From the NCBI RefSeq assembly GCF_027587175.1, contig NZ_JAPCID010000021.1:1-64000 (forward strand): 64,000 nucleotides of DNA. The letters run 5' to 3'. The notes beneath the pieces were generated by a model. That model was not told where the DNA came from. It was given only the letters and a program-made list of their open reading frames with translations, and did no database searches. The translations under genes and the position numbers were made by a program. The stretch comes from Solirubrobacter deserti. GTDB taxonomy: Bacteria > Actinomycetota > Thermoleophilia > Solirubrobacterales > Solirubrobacteraceae. Below, piece after piece: positions 7,544-14,395 of this stretch (positions within the stretch are counted from its first letter, which is position 1; every line of letters starts with the position of its first letter).

Positions 7544-10279
7544 CTACCCGGTCACCCCCGGGGAGGGGTTGACCACCCGCACCGACCGCCTGGCCGTGGC
7601 GGGCTTGACGTCGGACGAGCTGACCGTCGCGCGGTTGACCTTGCGGCCGCTGGCGCCCTTGGCCGCGCGCACCGTCACCCGGAACGTGCGGCTCTTGCCG
7701 GCGGCGAGCGAGGTGACCGTCCAGCACCGCTGGCTCCCGCTGCGCCGCGCGCGCGGCGACGAGCTGACGAAGGTCAGGCCCGACGGCAGGCGGTCGCAGA
7801 CCTCCACGTTGCGGGCCACGCCCTTGGACGGGTTGCTGACGCGGATGCGGTAGCTCAACGTCGATCCCGCCTGGACGGAGGCCCGGCTGGCCACCTTGGT
7901 CAGCCGCAGCGGCACCTTCTGGACGTCGACGTCTGCCGTGTCCATGTTGTTGCCCGGCGTCGAGTCGGTCCCGCAGCAGCTCGTCGCGCTGGCAGCGTTG
8001 CGCACCCGGCCGCTCTTGAGCGGCGCGATGATCATCGTCACCGTGACGCTCTTGCCCGGCTCGATCCGGCCCAGCTGACAGCTCACGGGCAGTTGTTGCG
8101 TGCAGGTGCCCTGGGTCGTGCGCGCGGACACCAGGGTCGCCGGGGAGTTGAGCGTGTCGGTGACCTCGGCCGCCGGGGCCGCGCCCGGGCCGTTGTTGCG
8201 GACCACGACCCGGTACGTGAGCCGCTGGCCGACGAGCGGCCGCGCGAGGCCGGCACGCTTGTCGACCGCCAGGTCGAAGGCCTCGGGCGCCGGCGCGGCT
8301 GGCACCGCTGGCACGCAGACCACGGCCGACGCGCGGTTGTCGTCTGCCGCCGGATCGCTGCGCGAGCCCTGCGCCTGTGCCGTGTTGGTGATGCACCCGG
8401 GCGCCGCCGTGGTGTTGGTGGTCACCAGCACCTGCGCCGAGCCGCCGTTGCGGAGCGCGCCGAGATCGCACGCGACGCGGTTGTTGGCCGTGGTGCACGA
8501 CCCCTGGCTGGCCTCCGCCGCGACGAGCGTCAGCCCGGCCGGGAGCGGGTCGGTCACCTTCACGTCGGGATCGTCGCTCGGCCCGTTGTTGCGAACCACG
8601 AGCGTGTACATGACCTGTCCACCGCCGGCGGGCACGGTCTGCGTCGAAGCGGTCTTGGTCATCGACACCGCCGACCGGGCCACGATCGGGACGCAGATCG
8701 TCGAGCTGTTGTTGCTCGTGTTCGGGTCCAGGGTCGCCCCGGCCGTCGTCGCGGTGTTGCGCAGGCAGCTGGTGAGCGAGCTCGCGACCTGGCCGGTGAT
8801 CGTGAAGGTCTTCGACGCGCCGACCGCGAGATCGCCGACCGCACACGTCACCGTACCGCTCGCCTCGTTGCAGCCCGGGCTCGCCGAGGTGAACGTGACC
8901 TCGGCCGGCAGCTTGTCGGTGATCGTCTCGTTGACCGCCGTGCTGGGGCCGTTGTTGGTCACCCTCAGGGAGAACGTCACGTCCTCGCCCGGGACGATCG
9001 GCGACGACGTCGCGCGCTTCTCGAGCACCACGTCCGCCATGGCCGAGTTCATGACGTTGCACGTGTAGTAGGTCGCGCTCGCGACTGTCAGCGTCCACGT
9101 TGGCCCGGTGCCGCCCGTGGCCACCGGGTTGCCGTTGGAGTCCTTGCACGCGAGCGAGCTCTGGTACTCGCCCAGCGGCGTCGGCGAGCCGGGAGCCATC
9201 GCGTCGGTGATCGTGTACGTCCTGCCCTGGCTCACCGGCCAGTTGGTCGTCGACGCCGTCGTCGCGGTGCCGGACGTCGTCGCCGAGTCCAGCGCCCGCC
9301 CCGTGTCCTCGACCAGCCCGACGACGAACTGGTCGGCCGGCCGCACCCGGCCGTTGACCGTCTTGGTCACCGTGATGGTCGGCACCGGCGCGCTCGCGCA
9401 CCGCCCGCCGTCGTTGCCTCCCGACGGCTGTCCCGTGGAGGCGAGGATCGTGGCACGCGTGGTCGTGTCGACGCGGTAGACGTTGCCGTTCGCGTTCTGG
9501 CTTCCGTAGAGGTACCCGGAGGCGTCGACGAAGACGGCGCCGATGCCGCCGCCCGAGAACCCGACGGGCCCCAGGTCGATCACGCGGCCGGTGGCCGGAT
9601 CGAAGCGCGCGAGATGCGTGGGCCCGGTCGGCACCGTCGCGCTGACGAGCGCGTGCAACGAGCCATTGACGAACGCCCAGTCGGCCATGCCGCCCGGCTG
9701 CAAGCCCGGGTCCCACGTGAACGTGCCCGACCGCAACACGCTCGGGGTCGGGGTCGTCAGGTCGACTTCGTACCAGTTGACGGTGTTGGCCACCCAATAG
9801 TGGCCATCGGGGCCCACGTCGCCGACGTGGTGACCCTCGGTGGCGGGGATGGTGCCGCCCGGCCCGGTGGGCGATCCGAGGTCGTCGACGCTGCCGTCGC
9901 TGTGGACGCGCACGATCGACAACGTCGGGGTGGCCGGGTCGTCCTCGTTGTTCTGCCGGCCGTAGTAGAAGCCGTCGAGCTGGTTGAACCCGACGGCGTT
10001 GACCGGATGTGCAAGATCGACCAGCTTGGTCTGCTGACCGCTGGCGAGGTCGACCCGATAGATCTCGTTCGTCCCGGCGGTGGGCGTCTGGAACAGGTAG
10101 CCGAACGCGTCGCACGACCACGCGCTCGCCTGGGCCGACGCCGACGGGGCGGCCACCGCCATCGTCGCCAGCGCCAAGGCCGTCACCACAGCAGCACGTA
10201 CCCGGCCCCTGGAGCGCCGGAAGCGCGCACCCGGCCCGCGGGCGTCCGGGTCGTCACTGGATGAGCGTGCTTCGAACAT
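7544..10279 (-). CDS. Large secreted DUF11-repeat surface protein
   Basis: A 911-residue exported protein. ATG 10279 is chosen because GGGAGG sits at normal spacing before it, although the frame is open to 10315. A long signal peptide ends near ASAQ (~residue 49). Residues ~50-310 look like a beta-propeller (repeated YRVD, HLARFDP blades, DUF6923-like). Residues ~310-410 resemble a prealbumin/SpaA-type domain. Four DUF11 repeats follow (about 420-525, 545-655, 680-790, 795-895), each with the TNNGPS/RNNGP core and a D-x-LPxG turn. No LPxTG sorting signal or C-terminal membrane helix is visible. The family is known from cell-surface proteins; an adhesive or structural role is inference. Confidence 0.85.
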   Translation of the reverse strand: MFEARSSSDDPDARGPGARFRRSRGRVRAAVVTALALATMAVAAPSASAQASAWSCDAFGYLFQTPTAGTNEIYRVDLASGQQTKLVDLAHPVNAVGFNQLDGFYYGRQNNEDDPATPTLSIVRVHSDGSVDDLGSPTGPGGTIPATEGHHVGDVGPDGHYWVANTVNWYEVDLTTPTPSVLRSGTFTWDPGLQPGGMADWAFVNGSLHALVSATVPTGPTHLARFDPATGRVIDLGPVGFSGGGIGAVFVDASGYLYGSQNANGNVYRVDTTTRATILASTGQPSGGNDGGRCASAPVPTITVTKTVNGRVRPADQFVVGLVEDTGRALDSATTSGTATTASTTNWPVSQGRTYTITDAMAPGSPTPLGEYQSSLACKDSNGNPVATGGTGPTWTLTVASATYYTCNVMNSAMADVVLEKRATSSPIVPGEDVTFSLRVTNNGPSTAVNETITDKLPAEVTFTSASPGCNEASGTVTCAVGDLAVGASKTFTITGQVASSLTSCLRNTATTAGATLDPNTSNNSSTICVPIVARSAVSMTKTASTQTVPAGGGQVMYTLVVRNNGPSDDPDVKVTDPLPAGLTLVAAEASQGSCTTANNRVACDLGALRNGGSAQVLVTTNTTAAPGCITNTAQAQGSRSDPAADDNRASAVVCVPAVPAAPAPEAFDLAVDKRAGLARPLVGQRLTYRVVVRNNGPGAAPAAEVTDTLNSPATLVSARTTQGTCTQQLPVSCQLGRIEPGKSVTVTMIIAPLKSGRVRNAASATSCCGTDSTPGNNMDTADVDVQKVPLRLTKVASRASVQAGSTLSYRIRVSNPSKGVARNVEVCDRLPSGLTFVSSSPRARRSGSQRCWTVTSLAAGKSRTFRVTVRAAKGASGRKVNRATVSSSDVKPATARRSVRVVNPSPGVTG

Positions 10280-10315
10280 GCGTGTCCCTCCCGTATGGGC
10301 ACTGGCATCCTCCAC

Positions 10316-10689
10316 GCGTGAAGTGACACGCGCGGATCAGCGGGCGTCTCAGCCCGGCTGGTGTTGACTTACTGTGAGTGGAGGTTGCGGAATGACCTCA
10401 CGACAGCTCGGTCACTGACAGCTGATGACCTGGTCGTGCCGGCCGAAGCGGCGCGCCAGCGCGCCGGAGGACTCTTCCGACGGGCCGTCGTGCCGATCGC
10501 AGACCATATGCGGTGTGAGTCTCTGCCGCATGGCAGAGCCCGTCTTTCATCCCAAGGTCGTATCCGACCACCGGGGGTCGCTGTGCGTTCACATACGCGT
10601 GACTACGACCAAAGAGTGATTCCGGCGGTGACGCTTACCAGCGACGGCCTCGTGCTGACTAGGCTGGCCACCCCGGGGGCGCGTCCCGG
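10316..10689. promoter_or_regulatory. Intergenic regulatory region with motif copies
   Basis: A 374-nt gap between the divergent DUF11 and L,D-transpeptidase genes; no convincing gene is present. It contains an exact copy of TACGACCTTGGGATGA on the minus strand (10547-10562, directed toward the DUF11 gene) and a degenerate plus-strand copy at 10603-10618 (11/16), so the two form a loose inverted pair like that at 2966-3055. Promoters for both genes must lie here, but I cannot place -10/-35 boxes with confidence. Confidence 0.5.
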
Positions 10690-11499
10690 ATGCAGACAGC
10701 CATGCGACGTCCACGACTCACAGGCGAGGGACCCGGGCGACTGACGCTTCGGCGCCACGCGCGCGCGCTCGTAGCGGTGGGCGCGATCGCCGTGACAGGC
10801 CCCACGCCCGCCCATGCGCAAGCGCCGACGCCGACGCCGACGCCGACGCCGTTCACGGTCGCCGCGCCGTCCCGCGCGAACGGCTCGACCGTCGCGCGAC
10901 TCGTCGCGCCCGCGTTCGCTCGCCATGACCTGCGCGCCGCGAAGTCCGGCCGCCGGCTGGGGACGACGACCTCGTGGTCGGCGCAGCCGCAGGCGCTGCT
11001 GGTGCTCGAGGGGGCGACGTTCGAGGGGCAGGACTGGGTGAAGGTGCTGCTGCCGACCCGCCCGAACGGCTCCACCGGGTGGGTCCCGCGCGACCGCGTC
11101 GCGCTCGGCCGCAGCCGCTACTGGATCACGGTCCGCCTGCGCACGCGGCGCGTCACCGTCTACCGCGACGGCAAGCGCGTACGCTCGTTCCGCGCGGTCA
11201 TCGGCGCCCGGGCGACGCCGACCCCGCTCGGGCTCGCCGCCATCTACGAGCGCAACCGCCAGCCGAACCCCCGGGTATTCGTCGGTCCATGGGTGCTGTC
11301 CCTGACCAGCCTCTCGAACGTCCTCGAGAGCTACGGCGGCGGCCCGGGACGGGTCGCGATCCACGGCCGGTCCGGCGCCAGCCTGCGCGACCCGCTCGGC
11401 AGTGCCCGCTCGCACGGCTGCATGCGCGTCAATAACCGCGATGTCCGCTGGCTCGCCACGCGGGTGCCGGCCGGCACGCCGGTGCACGTCAGGCGCTGA
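10690..11499 (+). CDS. L,D-transpeptidase (YkuD family), exported
   Basis: A 269-residue protein (alternative ATG 10702). A signal peptide ends near AHAQ (~residue 44), followed by a PTPTPTPTP linker encoded by a hexanucleotide repeat. An SH3-like wall-binding region (~60-135; WVKVLLP, GSTGWVPRDRV) precedes the YkuD catalytic domain (~140-269). The active site is intact: H in AIHGRSG and the SHGCMRV box with catalytic cysteine and arginine. Such enzymes make 3-3 peptidoglycan cross-links or attach proteins to the wall, outside the membrane. Divergence from the DUF11 surface protein, with shared motif copies between them, suggests joint control of the cell surface. Confidence 0.9.
   Translation: MQTAMRRPRLTGEGPGRLTLRRHARALVAVGAIAVTGPTPAHAQAPTPTPTPTPFTVAAPSRANGSTVARLVAPAFARHDLRAAKSGRRLGTTTSWSAQPQALLVLEGATFEGQDWVKVLLPTRPNGSTGWVPRDRVALGRSRYWITVRLRTRRVTVYRDGKRVRSFRAVIGARATPTPLGLAAIYERNRQPNPRVFVGPWVLSLTSLSNVLESYGGGPGRVAIHGRSGASLRDPLGSARSHGCMRVNNRDVRWLATRVPAGTPVHVRR
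10824..10851 (+). repeat. Hexanucleotide tandem repeat (GCCGAC, 4+ copies)
   Basis: Four full and one partial GCCGAC units within the L,D-transpeptidase gene, encoding the Pro-Thr linker after the signal peptide. Copy-number change would stay in frame and only lengthen or shorten the linker. Confidence 0.7.
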
Positions 11500-11539
11500 C
11501 GTGCCGGATGGAATGGAATCGACTGACGTGCCACCTCGT

Positions 11540-12015
11540 ACACCGGGCCCGGTCAAACGCCCCAGAGTCAAGTCCCGGGACGTGGTGTAGGAGGCCGTCA
11601 AGGTGGGCGACCGCTTCCGAGAGCCGATCGCGGGCCTCGGTGAGGCTGTCGGCGGCAAAGATCAGGCGGCTCAGCGCGCCGAGCGCGCCATGCTGATCCT
11701 TGCGCGCCGGCCCGAAGCAGTCCTGGAGGAAATGGACGGTGCAGCGCTGCCAGGCGCAGCCGAGGACCTTGGCGATCGCGGCCTTCAGGCCGGCGCGGGC
11801 GTCGCTGATGGCGAGCTGGACGCCGACCAGGGCCGCGAGCGACCAGCCCGCGCAGCAAGCTGGTCAGAACGCCTCGGTCACGTCCTCGCCGACATCGATC
11901 GAGAGGATTCGCGGCGGCCGGTCTCGTGGACGCCGTGCGCGATCACCAACGCCTTGTTCACCACCCGGCCGCCGTCGCGACCTTCTCGATCTTGGCGTCT
12001 AGGAAGAGCGCGAGA
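11540..12015 (-). pseudogene. IS256-family (mutator) transposase remnant
   Basis: Read on the minus strand, this encodes an internal IS256-type transposase piece broken by frameshifts: LFLDAKIEKV, then in another frame VVNKALVIAHGVHETG, LSIDVGE, LRGLVA, VGVQLAISDARAGLKAAIA, VLGCAWQRCTVHFLQDC, KDQHGALGAL. The A-W-Q-R-C-x-V-H block is diagnostic of the family. At least two frame changes are visible (one near 11980 inside the RDGGR block), and both ends are missing, so it is non-functional. It abuts the IS30 remnant at ~12015, showing one element inserted into or recombined with the other. Boundaries are approximate. Confidence 0.7.
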
Positions 12016-12019
12016 TGCG

Positions 12020-12550
12020 CAACCCCAGGCTCAGGCAGGTCACCAGCTCTCGACGGAGCGCGCCGTGGCTTTGCACGTAGAGCGCCTGATCGATCGCCTC
12101 GTGCGAGATCCGCATGCTCGATCATCCGGGAACTCAAGCTTGGGCCGTTTCAGAGATCTGCTGCGGGCTCCACGCATCACTTACTGGCGGTCCTGACGAC
12201 GGGGCTTGTTGCGGCCCTTCCATGCCGGTGTCTCCGGCCCACTCGCGGGTGTCCCGTCGGCTCGACGGACCGCTCCGGCCAAGCGCTCCTGCACGTACTC
12301 GCGCAAACGCTCGTTGGGACCAGCTTGGCCGTCTTGGGGCGCCGCGCGATCAGCTCGGCCTTCCACTGCGCCACCGAGGCCCGGTTCTCGAGCCGGCCGC
12401 AGCGCGTCGCGGCATTGCGCCGCAACTCCCACGAGATCGTCGAAGGCGACCTGCCGAGCCACCGGGCGGTTTCGCGGATCCCGACGCCTTGCGCCTTCAG
12501 GATCGCGGATCTTCTCGCGCTCGACAAACGACACGTAGCGGCCGCTGAGC
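12020..12550 (-). pseudogene. IS30-family transposase remnant
   Basis: Minus-strand fragments in alternating frames match the IS30 order: SGRYVSFVEREKI; AILKAQGVGIRETARWLGRS; STISWELRRNAATRCGRLEN; NERLREYVQERLAGAVR; WKGRNKPRRQ; LEFPDD; and finally MRISHEAIDQALYVQSHGAL. The N-terminal helix-turn-helix is recognisable, but the protein has several frameshifts and in-frame stops, and the catalytic core is missing after ~12020 where IS256 sequence begins. Clearly a pseudogene. Confidence 0.7.
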
Positions 12551-12552
12551 GG

Positions 12553-12812
12553 CCGCCCGCGATCACGCCGCACACGCTGCGCCGCGCGTTCGTGACCTTG
12601 TCGGCCCGGGCCGGCCGCAGCCCGTCGTGGGTGCAGGCACAGATCGGCCACGCGACATGACCACGATGCAGCGCTACTACATGCAGGCCTCGCGCTCGGA
12701 GATCCGGCCTCGGATCAAGCGCCTGGTGGAGTACCTGCTCGGCGAGGCCGTCATGACCGCCGAGGACGTCGGCGATGCCGGGATCGAGCGACTGCTGGAT
12801 GGGACTCGATGA
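12553..12812 (+). pseudogene. Tyrosine recombinase/integrase C-terminal fragment, frameshifted
   Basis: The plus strand encodes PHTLRRAFVTLSARAG, VQAQIGHAT up to ~12660 and then, one frame over, TTMQRYYMQASRSEIRPR, IKRLVEYLLGE, ending at 12812. This is the C-terminal half of a phage-type integrase: the H-x-L-R motif, the G-H box and the nucleophile tyrosine region are present but split by a frameshift, and the N-terminal domains are absent, replaced at ~12550 by IS30 sequence. Its position 134 nt from the 3' end of tRNA-Phe fits a decayed element that integrated at the tRNA (inference). Confidence 0.7.
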
Positions 12813-12862
12813 GCCGAATGACCGGAGATTCACGGCCATTTAGGCACAGGTTCCCGGCCTCC

Positions 12863-12903
12863 GGCGGTTCTTGTGCCCAAACCCCCGGGCTCGGAGAACC
12901 GCC
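12863..12903. repeat. Inverted repeat GGCGGTTCT / AGAACCGCC
   Basis: Nine-base perfect arms at 12863-12871 and 12895-12903 in the gap between the integrase remnant and the tRNA terminator. It may be a terminator for plus-strand transcripts or a relic of an element end. No copy of the tRNA 3' end was found elsewhere in the remnant region. Confidence 0.35.
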
Positions 12904-12914
12904 CTCAGAACGAG

Positions 12915-12939
12915 AAAACCGCCTGCTGGCAGGCGGTTT
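12915..12939 (-). terminator. Intrinsic terminator of tRNA-Phe
   Basis: Eleven-base perfect arms (12916-12926 and 12929-12939) with a 2-nt centre, followed on the minus strand by TTTTCTCG. It lies 7 nt beyond the tRNA 3' end, as expected for the transcript terminator. Confidence 0.8.
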
Positions 12940-12945
12940 CGGCGA

Positions 12946-13018
12946 TGGCGAGACCCGGACTCGAACCGGGGACACCACGATTTTCAGTCGTGTGCTCTAC
13001 CAACTGAGCTATCTCGCC
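12946..13018 (-). tRNA. tRNA-Phe (GAA anticodon)
   Basis: A 73-nt minus-strand cloverleaf. The acceptor stem GGCGAGA pairs with TCTCGCC, with discriminator A. The D loop contains AGCTCAGTTGGTAGAGC, the anticodon stem-loop is CACGA-CTGAAAA-TCGTG with GAA in the loop, and the T arm contains GGTTCGAGTCC. The CCA end is not encoded. An intrinsic terminator follows. The gene sits beside an integrase remnant, consistent with use as an integration site. Confidence 0.97.
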
Positions 13019-13135
13019 GCGGGCGCTTAGGCTAGCGCGTCGTGACGGGCGCAGGGGAAGACCGCGCCGTCGACAGCCTCGCAGGATCTCCTGCAGTGAT
13101 TTACGAAAGATTGATCACATGCCGAAATAGGGCCT

Positions 13136-13966
13136 GTGATCGTCGTTCTTGCCGCAGCCATCGCCCTGCTAATCGCGCCTGCCGCCCACGCCCAGAGCGG
13201 CGGGACGGCGGCCCCGACGGCGCGCGGCTTCACGGCCACGCCGCACGTGGTGACCGAGGGGGCGGCGGTGACGTTCGCGTTCAATGCGACGCCGAAGGCG
13301 CTCACGCGTGTCGACCTGATCGCGCCCGGCAAGCCCGCCGTGCGCGCGAAGCTCGGGCGGGTGAGCGGGAGCGGCGCGGTGAAGGCGACGTGGACGGCGA
13401 CGCTCACGCCCGGCCGGTACACGGCGCGGCTCGTGGTGACGGTCCGAAACAGCAAGCAGTACTTCCGGCAGACGCTGACGGTCGCGCCCAAGGCGCCGCC
13501 GACGCCGCCCGCGGCGCTGACGACGTCCGTCGGCTCGAAGATCTTCCCCGTGCAGGGCCCGTACACGTTCGGGGGCGAGCAGTCGAAGTTCGGCGTCGGC
13601 CGCGTCGGGCACACGCACCAGGGCCAGGATCTTGCCGCGGCGGAGGGCACGCCGGTGGCCACGCCGGTCGCCGGCACGGTCCAGCACGTCGCCTATCAGG
13701 CCAGCGGCGCGGGCTACTACGTCGTGATCGCGGGCGTCGATGGCCGCCACTACGTCTTCATGCACCTGCAGGAGAACTCCACCGTCGTCGCCAAGGACCA
13801 GTTGGTCACCGCCGGGCAGCGGATCGCGAACGTGGGCAACACGGGCGGCTCGAGCGGCCCGCACCTGCACTTCGAGATCTGGGTCAACGGCTGGCGTGCG
13901 TCCGCGGCGTCCGCGCCGGTCGACCCGCTCCCCGAGCTGCAGGCCTGGGCGGCTTCAGCGGGCTAG
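13136..13966 (+). CDS. Secreted M23-family metallopeptidase (LytM-type)
   Basis: A 276-residue protein from GTG 13136; the nearest upstream ATG (13119) meets a stop after three codons. A signal peptide (VIVVLAAAIALLIAPAAHAQ) is followed by an Ig-like domain (~25-125), a Pro-rich joint, and an M23 domain (~135-276). Zinc ligands are visible in GHTHQGQDL (H-x3-D) and GPHLHFEIW (H-x-H). The family cleaves peptidoglycan cross-bridges or acts in cell-wall remodelling. The end overlaps the convergent CAP-domain gene by 12 nt. Confidence 0.9.
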   Translation: MIVVLAAAIALLIAPAAHAQSGGTAAPTARGFTATPHVVTEGAAVTFAFNATPKALTRVDLIAPGKPAVRAKLGRVSGSGAVKATWTATLTPGRYTARLVVTVRNSKQYFRQTLTVAPKAPPTPPAALTTSVGSKIFPVQGPYTFGGEQSKFGVGRVGHTHQGQDLAAAEGTPVATPVAGTVQHVAYQASGAGYYVVIAGVDGRHYVFMHLQENSTVVAKDQLVTAGQRIANVGNTGGSSGPHLHFEIWVNGWRASAASAPVDPLPELQAWAASAG

Positions 13967-14338
13967 GTGCAGCACGCGGATCGTCGTCCCGCCCGCGCGG
14001 GCGGCACCGGCGCCGACGTGCGTGTACCGCGGTGAGAGCACGAGCCGCCGGTGCGGCGGGGAGTCCATCCAGGCTCGAACCGCGTCCGCCGGCGACAACC
14101 CGTCGCCGCGCGCGAGTGCTTCACCGAGCGCGCTGAAGCGCCCGCCGTCGACACGGATACGCGCATCGTGCGCGAACCGCCCGCTCCGCGCCAGCCGGTC
14201 CGCGAACCGGTCCGAGGACCGCTCGAGCACCACGCTCGACGCGAGCGGCGGCAATGCACGACGGGCACGTTCGGCGTTGACCGCGGCGACCGTCGGGTCC
14301 AGGGCGGCGAGGGAGAGCAGCAGCGCGGCGGAGGTCAT
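13955..14338 (-). CDS. CAP-domain (SCP/PR1-like) secreted protein
   Basis: A 127-residue protein from ATG 14338 (MTSAALLLSLAALDPTVAAV), which gives a short hydrophobic export segment; the frame runs to 14362. The body is a minimal CAP domain: AVNAERARRALPPL, SGRFAHD, LGEALARG, AVRAWMDSPPHRRLVLSPRY, VGAGAA. The first His (FAHD) and the SPPHR block characteristic of bacterial CAP proteins are present. Function of bacterial CAP proteins is mostly unknown. The 3' end overlaps the convergent M23 gene. Confidence 0.85.
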   Translation of the reverse strand: MTSAALLLSLAALDPTVAAVNAERARRALPPLASSVVLERSSDRFADRLARSGRFAHDARIRVDGGRFSALGEALARGDGLSPADAVRAWMDSPPHRRLVLSPRYTHVGAGAARAGGTTIRVLHLAR

Positions 14339-14395
14339 GCCCGGGACCCTCCCGGCGGGCACTAAGCCACCTGTGAGAGCGCCGTGAGGGTGTTC

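Noticed and set aside
7268-10264. 998-residue plus-strand open frame
   Set aside because: Antisense shadow of the DUF11 gene; the minus-strand frame has a signal peptide and clear repeat structure.
10361-10744. Short plus-strand frame in the 10.3-10.7 kb intergenic region
   Set aside because: No ribosome site or recognisable domain, and the region carries regulatory motif copies instead.
12627-12812. Independent small gene
   Set aside because: Its product TTMQRYYMQASR... is the continuation of the integrase fragment after a frameshift, not a separate protein.
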